From CAZUNO01 sp964621445 [NCBI: Candidatus Hadarchaeota archaeon] (GTDB taxonomy: Archaea; CAYQAE01; CAYVLA01), in contig CAZUNO010000037.1 of NCBI GenBank assembly GCA_964621445.1, positions 1-18,188 on the forward strand: a DNA stretch of 18,188 nucleotides. The letters are read 5' to 3'. The notes beneath the pieces were generated by a model. It was not told the DNA's origin, did not search any database, and worked only from the letters and a program-made list of their open reading frames with translations. Positions 1-5,920 of this stretch are shown here, one piece after another. Every line of letters starts with the position of its first letter. Within the stretch, counting starts at the first letter, position 1. The position numbers and the translations under genes are program-made.

Positions 1-18
1 TTCTTAGACCACTAAACC

Positions 19-56
19 AAAAACCGCGCCCACACAAGGCTCATTCCCGAGCCTTG
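19..56 (-). terminator. Putative terminator hairpin after the PIN gene
   Basis: A perfect 8-bp inverted repeat (CAAGGCTC at 35-42, GAGCCTTG at 49-56, 6-nt loop) overlaps the stop codon of the PIN gene. Read on the minus strand, the hairpin is followed about 11 nt later by GGTTTTTGG (the T run is A19-A23 on plus). A stem followed by a T run at the end of a minus-strand operon suits transcription termination. The T run is short and set back, so this could also be an RNA 3'-end stabiliser. Confidence 0.4.
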
Positions 57-1717
57 GTTGACTGGAACTCAAAATCTGTTTCTTGGTAGATATCGATCTC
101 CCCCCTAATTCCGTATAGCTGTTTGTGCATGGTGTTCTTTACCTTCACCGGCCCGGTATTGAGCCTGATGGAATCGGCATCCTTCCCCTTATCGTAACCC
201 GGGATGTTGACCCCTATCCTGGATGACAACCCCTTGTTCCAGCATGTTAGAAGGGTGCCCTTGGCGGTGTCCCTCCTTCTCAGTATTCTCATGGGTTCCC
301 GGAGGTATTGGGGGGTGTCGGGATCCTCCAGCTCGGTGCGGTCCCCCGCGTAATCACGAGTTAGGTAGGGCATTGACGACTTGCTATTATCCTGCCTCCT
401 GTCCTGCGGCGGGATTGACTCCATGATCTCCTCGTCAAGCTCATTACCAACCATCCACGAGCATATATAGAGGGGGTCCACCATCTCCAGGTCCACGCCC
501 CCTCGTAGGGCGATAAACCGATAAAGGAGGTATGCGTTTCGGTAGTCGCGGTGACTGTAAAATAGATCCGCAAACTCCCTGATGATCTTCCTACAATTCC
601 TGTTCTCCATATCTATGTGGTCTTCGACCTCGCCCGTTCTACCCGACACCAACTTGGCGACCGCCAGTATGGGACCAATTGCACGGTTATCCTCAATATC
701 CGATTTTCCTAGCAGGTCTTCCGTATTTTCCAGAATCCTGATTGATTGAAGCGGCTCTTGGTTCAGGAGATACTCGGTGGCTCTCATGCCGTTTAGCTTT
801 ACGTATAGGCCGTTGCTCCCTTTTGATGAAAGGGCGATGAGCATTGCGGCCTCATCCATTAGCCGGAGAGCCAGTACGGTGTCCCCCGCATTGTGTATCT
901 CCTGCCCTTTCTCGATGAGGTGCATGCCCAACCTCCTGACGGCAGGGGCAAAATCAGATAGCTGCTCCCCTTCCACGCTGGAGCATATCTGCCCTTTAAG
1001 TTCCTCGAATTCTCCCAGCAGATCATCCCCTTTTTCAAATTCCCGGATTCCTTGAAGGACTGGCCTTAGCTCCTCGATTTCCTTTTTCTCTCCCTTAGTG
1101 AGGGATTTGCCGGAGACGTACCTCTCGACCAGCTTCGCCCTTCCCAGTTCGGTAATCTCCCTTTTCTTGTGGGTAACTACCTCCTGTTTGAGCTCTTGGT
1201 GCCTGGACCTGTAGGCATCCGGTCCCTGATTCTCTAGGAAGTGGTGTTGGATCCTTTTCGTTATACTCTTCATAATCAGGGAGGGCGAATTCTGATCCAG
1301 AACCGCGGTGAACTGGTAGGGGCTCATAGGTTCACCGGAAGATACTATATTGGAGTACTCCTGCCTCAGCAGGTAATCCTCGCTGACCAGTACCGGCCTC
1401 TTATCATTCAGGGCCTGCCCGGCCGCTATGAGCTTGTAGTCCGTGAGCTTTCCATCCTTGGTGAGAATTGGCTCCACCTGCTCGGCGATCATCCTTGCCT
1501 CCCCGTCATCGATCTTGGTCACTTTGCAGGATGCCAGGACTGCGCTTTGGATATCCTTTCTGCGGATTTCCTCTAACACGCACCTCAGAATTACCGGGTC
1601 CATACCGGTTTTTTTGGCGTGGGCGAGAACCTCTTTCGAGTACTGGGTAGCCTCCGAAAGGCTGAATTTCCGATCCAAGGCTATGAAAAGATTCGAGTCT
1701 AGCAGCGCCGGAGGCAA
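41..1717 (-). CDS. PIN-domain nuclease with long helical C-terminal region
   Basis: A 558-aa protein whose first ~125 residues look like a PIN (VapC-like) Mg2+-dependent ribonuclease domain. The expected acidic positions are visible: D7 in LLDSNLFIALD, E49/E50 in VLEEIRR, D93 in LTDYKLIAAG and D114 in LVSEDYLL. The remaining ~430 residues are mostly helical, with a charged stretch around 170-240 and TPR-like segments around 260-420; I recognise no named domain there. The start is TTG, supported by GAGG 7-8 nt upstream that overlaps the stop codon of the preceding Rad50-like gene (10-nt gap), so the two are probably translationally coupled. Canonical VapC toxins are about 130 aa, so this is not a simple toxin. 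I infer that the ATPase encoded upstream controls the nuclease. The PIN call is fairly firm; substrate (RNA or DNA) and role are unknown. Confidence 0.8.
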   Translation of the reverse strand: MPPALLDSNLFIALDRKFSLSEATQYSKEVLAHAKKTGMDPVILRCVLEEIRRKDIQSAVLASCKVTKIDDGEARMIAEQVEPILTKDGKLTDYKLIAAGQALNDKRPVLVSEDYLLRQEYSNIVSSGEPMSPYQFTAVLDQNSPSLIMKSITKRIQHHFLENQGPDAYRSRHQELKQEVVTHKKREITELGRAKLVERYVSGKSLTKGEKKEIEELRPVLQGIREFEKGDDLLGEFEELKGQICSSVEGEQLSDFAPAVRRLGMHLIEKGQEIHNAGDTVLALRLMDEAAMLIALSSKGSNGLYVKLNGMRATEYLLNQEPLQSIRILENTEDLLGKSDIEDNRAIGPILAVAKLVSGRTGEVEDHIDMENRNCRKIIREFADLFYSHRDYRNAYLLYRFIALRGGVDLEMVDPLYICSWMVGNELDEEIMESIPPQDRRQDNSKSSMPYLTRDYAGDRTELEDPDTPQYLREPMRILRRRDTAKGTLLTCWNKGLSSRIGVNIPGYDKGKDADSIRLNTGPVKVKNTMHKQLYGIRGEIDIYQETDFEFQSTKARE

Positions 1718-1727
1718 GCTAATTCCT

Positions 1728-3599
1728 CTATAGAGTTATTGCTTTGTCCCATTCTCCCCCCGCCAATACCTCGCTGTTGCTGGTCACTATCACCTGCTCC
1801 GGCTCGTCCGCACATCCCAGGAAATCCCTCACTCGTTCTACATGCTCGGTATCAAGATGCTCGGTCGGTTCATCGAGAGCCATAAAATCGGAACCTATCA
1901 TGGACCTTACCAAGGCCATCCTAAGGGCCAGGAAACACAGCATCTTCTCTGATGCAGCCATCGTGGGCGCCTTCACCGTTTCTTGGTCCGTCTCCGCTAT
2001 GGGCAACATGTTCTTGCTCTCCAGGTCCAGGTGCCAACCAGGGAAGATGCCCAGATCCGAGATTGATCCACCTGCAATCTGCTCCACCTTCTTCAGCGGG
2101 ATCGAGCCGAGCTCCACTATGGTCTCCTCGCAAGCTTTAGCGAGAACCTTGGCCACCGCCTTCTTGTGTTTCAGCTCCTCCTCCTTCTCTTCAAGAGAGT
2201 CCAACCTGTTCTTCGCCTCCTTGACGGCCGACTCGTGGGCAATGGCCTCGTCTCTCTGGTCCTTCGCTTCCTGCAGTTCCTTGTCCATATCCCGGATCTC
2301 ATTCTCCAGTCCATGTACTTTGCTTGCTCCTTCGGACTTCCGTTCCAGCTCCTGGATCTCATCATCCAGACTCGATATCTCCTGTTCTAGTTCCTCCAGC
2401 TCATCTTTGAGTTTCCTTATTGATTCCGCCTTATTCTGCAATTCACGCTTCTTTTCCAGGGATTTCCGGACATCCTTGGTTTTCTTTTTCCTTGCCTGGT
2501 ATCGTGACTCCGCCTGTTCCAACTCATCCTGAACCCCCTTCAGATCCCGCTCTTTATCCCTGATTATGGAGTGCAGTATCTGGGGGGTAATCTCCTGGTG
2601 GCAGGTTGGACACTCCTTAGCCTCCCTTTTTTTCAGGGACTCTACCGAGTCCAGCTCATTCTGGATTGAATTCTTCCTACCCTCCACATGGTTCTTGGTC
2701 GTTAGTGCTTCTTCTTCGGCCTTCCTCTTGGCTTCCAAGTCCTCCGATGCCACCTCGATGCTTCGGGCCTCTTTCTCGATCTCGTCTATTGAGGCGTAAG
2801 GTCCTTTCTCGGTTCCGAGTTTGCCTTGAAGCATCTGCTGCCTGTCACGAACGTTTCTCAATTTCTGCTCCTTACTCTCAAGTTTGACCAAGCTGTCGGA
2901 CGCCTCCTCCAGGGACCCTTTCTTCTCTATCAACATCTCCTTCTGGGCCTCCAAATTCCTGATCCTACCTTCCAGCCTGGCCTTTTCCCCTACTATTGGT
3001 TTCGACTTCAGATTAGTAACCCGCTTCCTAACGCCAACCGCATCCTTCTTAGCCTCTCTTGCTCGCCGGTAAACCTCCTTTTTCCAATCGCTAGCGGCAC
3101 CGGAGATCTCTTCCAGTCTATCCAAATTTACCAAGGACTTTATGAACTTCTTTCTCTTACCAGGAGTACTCTCTGAGAGATACTCGGCTATCGCTCCCTC
3201 CTTCATGAAAACGGCCTGCGTCATCTCTGGCATCTCCAGGCCCAATAATTCGGCTATTAAAGAATCCACATCCGAACCGCTCGCCATCTCCGTGACCTCC
3301 CGGCCGCCCTCAAGCCTCATCAGGTGCGACTGCCTCTGTTTCGGACGCCTCCTTACTCTATAGGGTTCACCAGCGACGAAATCCAACTCCACTATGGATT
3401 CCCTTGAATCCGCCCGCACGAAGTCGCGGCCCTTGGCCTTGGGCGCCAGCACATCCCCGGTCAGAGCGTAGAAGATGGCGTTAAGGAGGGCGGTCTTACC
3501 GGTATGATTCTTTCCGTAGATGAGATTCCTTCCCGGCTCAAACTCAACAGTCCTTTCCTGAAAAGGACCCCAGTCCCGGACCCTCAGACGGACTAGCAT
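1728..3599 (-). CDS. Rad50/SbcC-like zinc-hook ABC ATPase
   Basis: A 623-aa protein with Rad50 architecture: N-terminal Walker A (GKNHTGKT, residues 29-36), two coiled-coil arms (about 170-325 and 345-490), a central zinc hook CPTC (C330, C333), and a C-terminal Walker B (DFMALDEP, 571-578) with a D-loop-like HLD. Rad50 proteins dimerise through the hook and use ATP to gate a bound nuclease at DNA ends. At 623 aa it is shorter than typical archaeal Rad50 (about 850-900 aa), so the arms are short. The ABC signature (normally LSGGE-like) is degenerate, MAASEK near residue 547, and the expected H-loop histidine appears replaced in VTSNSE. The Q-loop region reads MKEG rather than RQG. Its immediate partner is a PIN nuclease rather than Mre11. 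The start is ATG, 3 nt after the stop of the 65-aa gene. Confidence 0.88.
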   Translation of the reverse strand: MLVRLRVRDWGPFQERTVEFEPGRNLIYGKNHTGKTALLNAIFYALTGDVLAPKAKGRDFVRADSRESIVELDFVAGEPYRVRRRPKQRQSHLMRLEGGREVTEMASGSDVDSLIAELLGLEMPEMTQAVFMKEGAIAEYLSESTPGKRKKFIKSLVNLDRLEEISGAASDWKKEVYRRAREAKKDAVGVRKRVTNLKSKPIVGEKARLEGRIRNLEAQKEMLIEKKGSLEEASDSLVKLESKEQKLRNVRDRQQMLQGKLGTEKGPYASIDEIEKEARSIEVASEDLEAKRKAEEEALTTKNHVEGRKNSIQNELDSVESLKKREAKECPTCHQEITPQILHSIIRDKERDLKGVQDELEQAESRYQARKKKTKDVRKSLEKKRELQNKAESIRKLKDELEELEQEISSLDDEIQELERKSEGASKVHGLENEIRDMDKELQEAKDQRDEAIAHESAVKEAKNRLDSLEEKEEELKHKKAVAKVLAKACEETIVELGSIPLKKVEQIAGGSISDLGIFPGWHLDLESKNMLPIAETDQETVKAPTMAASEKMLCFLALRMALVRSMIGSDFMALDEPTEHLDTEHVERVRDFLGCADEPEQVIVTSNSEVLAGGEWDKAITL

Positions 3600-3602
3600 A
3601 AT

Positions 3603-3800
3603 CTAATCCCCCATCACCTGGCGGATCACATTCTTTGGGTCAAGACCCGCATCCTCGTATGCAGAATTGAAGACTTCCAGAACCTCTTCCAGGTCGCTAT
3701 CGGTGACCAACTTCTCCTTATTTGCAAGCCTGGTGGCCTTCTGGGAGAATATCGCCACCGGCGACATATCTTCAATCATAAATACCATGCCCTTTCTCAC
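3603..3800 (-). CDS. Small acidic helical protein, first gene of the Rad50-PIN operon
   Basis: A 65-aa protein I do not recognise. It looks soluble and largely helical, with an acidic centre (DSDLEEVLEVF) and no cysteine pairs, signal peptide or membrane segment. Its stop codon lies 3 nt from the ATG of the Rad50-like gene, so co-translation is likely. The start is ambiguous: GTG at 3800, ATG at 3788 (preceded by GAAAGG) or ATG at 3779 would give 65, 61 or 58 aa. The tight fixed spacing and a promoter directly upstream argue for a real gene. By position it could be an antitoxin-like or adaptor partner of the ATPase/PIN pair, but that is inference. Confidence 0.65.
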   Translation of the reverse strand: MRKGMVFMIEDMSPVAIFSQKATRLANKEKLVTDSDLEEVLEVFNSAYEDAGLDPKNVIRQVMGD

Positions 3801-3830
3801 TAGAGGGTCCTAAACCCCCCACCCCTTATT

Positions 3831-3841
3831 CGGTCAGACCG
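3831..3841. promoter_or_regulatory. Palindromic candidate operator
   Basis: CGGTCAGACCG is a perfect palindrome with 5-bp arms and a 1-bp centre. It sits immediately downstream (minus-strand sense) of the TATA box at 3843-3853, where a bound repressor would block pre-initiation complex or polymerase loading. The winged-helix regulator encoded just upstream is the obvious candidate ligand. No second copy was noticed at the regulator's own promoter, so the link is speculative. Confidence 0.35.
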
Positions 3842-3842
3842 G

Positions 3843-3853
3843 TTTTTATAATC
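3843..3853 (-). promoter_or_regulatory. TATA box for the 65-aa/Rad50-like/PIN operon
   Basis: The minus strand reads GATTATAAAAA, a good archaeal TATA element. A start site about 25 nt downstream would fall near 3822, leaving a short 5' leader before the GTG/ATG starts of the 65-aa gene. This suggests the operon can be transcribed independently of the regulator gene upstream. Confidence 0.55.
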
Positions 3854-3905
3854 TTGTGCATCGAAACGACCTGATTTTGTGACAGTTTCATGCCAATGCT
3901 CGAAT

Positions 3906-4694
3906 CTACCACGAATCCCGGGCAGCGGATTCCAAGAAGACTTTACCGACCATATCGAGCCCCACCCTCACCTTTTTGCCCTCCGTCTCCATGCTCACCA
4001 AGTTTTTGGATTTCAGGGCTTCCAGATGATAGACAACGTTAGACCTCGGGACCTTCCTGCCTCTCAAATGGAGTCTCTCCACCAGCTCCTTAACGGACCC
4101 AGCGTCCCCCTCGGCCAGGCCCTGCAATATGGCTCTTTCAGTGTCCTTGAGAGGCTCCACCGGCAGCGGTGAGAGCTCAATAATCTCCTCCACCCCGCTC
4201 GCAAGCCCCTCCTCCCTGAACTCCTCAGCGACCGACAAAACCATATCCAAGGAGCTCTCGTCTTTCCCCGCTGAAGAAATTGACTTCAAGAGCTTGGAGA
4301 GTTTGTATTCCTCAGGTTTAACGTAGAGCAGTCTGATCTCCCCCAGACTCCTGCACACGCTGGCAGCCATAACCAAAACCATTAGCTCCATGCTTGGAGC
4401 AGAGGACAAATTGACAAATAGCCGCTTTTCATTTCCCAGTTCTTCCCTGAACAACCCCGAGATCGATGACATCATGTCTTGGAAATCGAAAATGTCGACC
4501 TTTATGGACCTCATTTCCACTGGTAGGTGGAGAAGCCTCTGCAGAAAATGATCCTCCAGGTCGGCCTGCCCCGGATACTCCTCAGAACTAGACCGGATAA
4601 GGATAACTTCGTCCGCTGGGTATTCCAGGATAGGTCCTATCACCCTGTCGTATTCGAAGCCAACGGGAACGATGTGCACTGAGGACTTTTTCAT
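3906..4694 (-). CDS. CARF-like/winged-helix transcriptional regulator (HFX_2341/DUF6293-like)
   Basis: A 262-aa protein. The N-terminal ~135 residues form a Rossmann-like domain opening VHIVPVGFEYDRVIGPI and containing a small-residue ligand-loop motif VNLSSAPSMELM (94-105) followed by a hydrophobic helix, as in CARF-family regulators and the archaeal DUF6293 group. A linker (about 140-180) leads to a C-terminal winged helix-turn-helix (about 183-250): LKDTERAILQGL, then PRSNVVYHLEAL as the recognition helix, then a wing. CARF domains bind cyclic oligonucleotides or related nucleotides. No Cas10 or other cyclase is encoded in this window, so the ligand is unknown. It lies between two ATPase-nuclease modules and shares a divergent promoter region with one of them, so local control of these cassettes is the natural inference. 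It starts at ATG with a very short leader. Confidence 0.82.
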   Translation of the reverse strand: MKKSSVHIVPVGFEYDRVIGPILEYPADEVILIRSSSEEYPGQADLEDHFLQRLLHLPVEMRSIKVDIFDFQDMMSSISGLFREELGNEKRLFVNLSSAPSMELMVLVMAASVCRSLGEIRLLYVKPEEYKLSKLLKSISSAGKDESSLDMVLSVAEEFREEGLASGVEEIIELSPLPVEPLKDTERAILQGLAEGDAGSVKELVERLHLRGRKVPRSNVVYHLEALKSKNLVSMETEGKKVRVGLDMVGKVFLESAARDSW

Positions 4695-4720
4695 CTTGCC
4701 GCAAGAATATCACAAGGCAT

Positions 4721-4730
4721 TAATATATCT
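4721..4730 (-). promoter_or_regulatory. TATA box for the CARF-like regulator
   Basis: The minus strand reads AGATATATTA. A start about 26 nt downstream would be near 4699, only a few bases before the ATG at 4694, giving a nearly leaderless transcript. It lies back-to-back with the plus-strand TATA box at 4740-4749, so one bound factor could affect both. Confidence 0.5.
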
Positions 4731-4739
4731 TATCGCAAA

Positions 4740-4749
4740 GTTTAAATAG
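4740..4749 (+). promoter_or_regulatory. TATA box for the leader ORF/Mre11-like/YhaN-like operon
   Basis: GTTTAAATAG is an archaeal-type TATA element. Predicted initiation is around 4770, about 10 nt before the ATG of the 29-codon leader ORF at 4780. Two TTG(C/T)CA half-sites flank ACGTAACAATTAACG just downstream (about 4750-4776) and could be a regulator site, but their symmetry is weak. Confidence 0.45.
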
Positions 4750-4779
4750 TTGCCACGTAACAATTAACGTTGTCAATAG

Positions 4780-4869
4780 ATGTGGGGATGGTTCTTCTGT
4801 TTACATATTATGACCACGGAGTTCAGAAAGCGGGAACCTATATGGGGTCCTTATGCTGTGAGGGATTAA
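4780..4869 (+). CDS. 29-codon leader ORF coupled to the Mre11-like gene
   Basis: An ATG-initiated ORF of 29 codons starting MWGWFFCLHIM and ending PYAVRD-stop. It begins about 10 nt after the predicted start site of the plus-strand promoter. Its TAA (4867-4869) ends one base before the CTG inferred as the Mre11-like start at 4871, a geometry suited to termination-reinitiation. An internal ATG at 4810 could shorten it to 19 aa. No family is recognised; its role may be regulatory (leader peptide) rather than a functional protein. It could also be fortuitous. Confidence 0.4.
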   Translation: MWGWFFCLHIMTTEFRKREPIWGPYAVRD

Positions 4870-4873
4870 CCTG
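4858..4873 (+). promoter_or_regulatory. Ribosome binding site and CTG start of the Mre11-like gene
   Basis: GTGAGGG (4858-4864) is a Shine-Dalgarno-like match, followed by ATTAAC and then CTG at 4871. Translating from CTG gives (M)KILHTSDLH, which matches the usual N-terminus of Mre11/SbcD proteins exactly. The frame has a TGA at 4859-4861, so no upstream ATG can be used. The first conventional start, TTG at 5027, would delete motifs I and II. ATT at 4865 is the only other upstream candidate. Confidence 0.6.
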
Positions 4874-5920
4874 AAGATACTACATACATCCGACCTTCAT
4901 CTGAGCCGGGGTGAACCGGTTACTATTACCTCCCTCAGAAAGATATTATCAGTAGGCAAACGACATTCCATAGACCTCCTCACAATAGGCGGTGACATAT
5001 TTGAAAGTGAGGAGGATGCAGAAGTCTTGAGACCGGACTTGAGAGAGATTCTCTCCAACAATGGCTTCCGGATCATTGCCATTCCCGGAAACCACGATCT
5101 CCATGCTTTTCAGGGAAATCTGGACTTCGGATCCGACCTGGAGATAATAACTTCCAGACCCTTCGGCACTTTCCAGGTTCAGAACCTCCTGCTCATCGGG
5201 GTTCCATATGTCAACCGGCCCTCAGACGAGTTGTACGCCGCTCTACGGGAAGTTTCAATGGACGCCTGCAAAACGGCCTTACTTCTACACTGCACCCTAG
5301 ACATTGGATATACACTTGGTGACTTCGGGGAGGAGAAGGCAATAAGGTACTTCCCGGTATCCTCAGCGATACTGTCAAGTCTAGGTTTCGACTACATCCT
5401 CGCTGGACACCTCCACAAACAGACTCAGATACGGGACCTGGAACCGGGCACTTTTGTCTACCCCGGATCCCCGGTTTCTCACAATACAGGGGAAATCGGC
5501 AAGCGACAGGCAGTCCTAATCGATACCAAAAAAGACACCGCTCAATCCTTACCACTGCCCACATTCTACCATGACAAGCTGGAGATGGTAGTTGACCCCG
5601 GAAGGGAAGACGTAGCTCTCCAAGAGGCCAAGAAATGGGTCGGATGCAGGTCGAAAGATGACTGCAGCCTCGAGGTGGTGGTCAAGGGACATATCGAGGT
5701 CGATGAAAACGAGTTCGGTCGCTCCCTCGATAGCTTGGATGAACATCTCAATGTAACTAAGAGGTATAGGAACGTCAAACGGTTGCTTGACTACCCCCTT
5801 TTCCAGCGTTTTCAGGACAAGCTTCAGGAGAAAGAGGACAGCGAGGATACAAAGGAGGTAGAGAAACTGACTATTGACGTGATGTCCAGGCTATTGGCAG
5901 GAGGTGAGTTGGGGTTATGA
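4871..5920 (+). CDS. Mre11/SbcD/YhaO-like DNA exonuclease, CTG start
   Basis: A calcineurin-like metallophosphoesterase of 349 aa if started at CTG 4871. The Mn2+-binding motifs appear in order: D8-x-H10 (TSDLHLSRG), GGD42 (GGDIFES), GNH75D, H in LLLHCTLD, and AGHLH followed by YPGSP. These define Mre11/SbcD-type 3'-5' exonuclease and endonuclease proteins that work with an SMC-like ATPase on DNA ends. The C-terminal ~130 residues would form the capping domain and an ATPase-binding helix region. The stop overlaps the start of the YhaN-like ATPase (ATGA), so the two are co-translated and probably form a complex. The usual-start prediction at 5027 loses the first two catalytic motifs, so the longer form must be the functional one. 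A sequencing error near 4860-4870 is the alternative explanation for the lack of ATG. Confidence 0.85.
   Translation: MKILHTSDLHLSRGEPVTITSLRKILSVGKRHSIDLLTIGGDIFESEEDAEVLRPDLREILSNNGFRIIAIPGNHDLHAFQGNLDFGSDLEIITSRPFGTFQVQNLLLIGVPYVNRPSDELYAALREVSMDACKTALLLHCTLDIGYTLGDFGEEKAIRYFPVSSAILSSLGFDYILAGHLHKQTQIRDLEPGTFVYPGSPVSHNTGEIGKRQAVLIDTKKDTAQSLPLPTFYHDKLEMVVDPGREDVALQEAKKWVGCRSKDDCSLEVVVKGHIEVDENEFGRSLDSLDEHLNVTKRYRNVKRLLDYPLFQRFQDKLQEKEDSEDTKEVEKLTIDVMSRLLAGGELGL

Noticed and set aside
745-752. ATTGAAGC, identical to the 3' end of the CRISPR repeat
   Set aside because: It is an isolated 8-mer within the PIN coding sequence with no stem or remaining repeat similarity. One such match in 18 kb on two strands is expected by chance.
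1744-2532. Long plus-strand ORF (262 codons) opposite the Rad50-like gene, and other antisense ORFs opposite coiled-coil genes
   Set aside because: The Ser-rich translation is the typical shadow of Glu/Lys-rich coiled-coil codons on the opposite strand.
3906-4694. CARF protein as evidence of a type III CRISPR system
   Set aside because: No Cas10, Csm/Cmr or CARF-nuclease effector is present; every effector gene in the window belongs to type I-G.
5027-5920. Mre11-like protein starting at TTG 5027
   Set aside because: This start would remove the DxH and GGD metal-binding motifs that are intact in the same frame just upstream.
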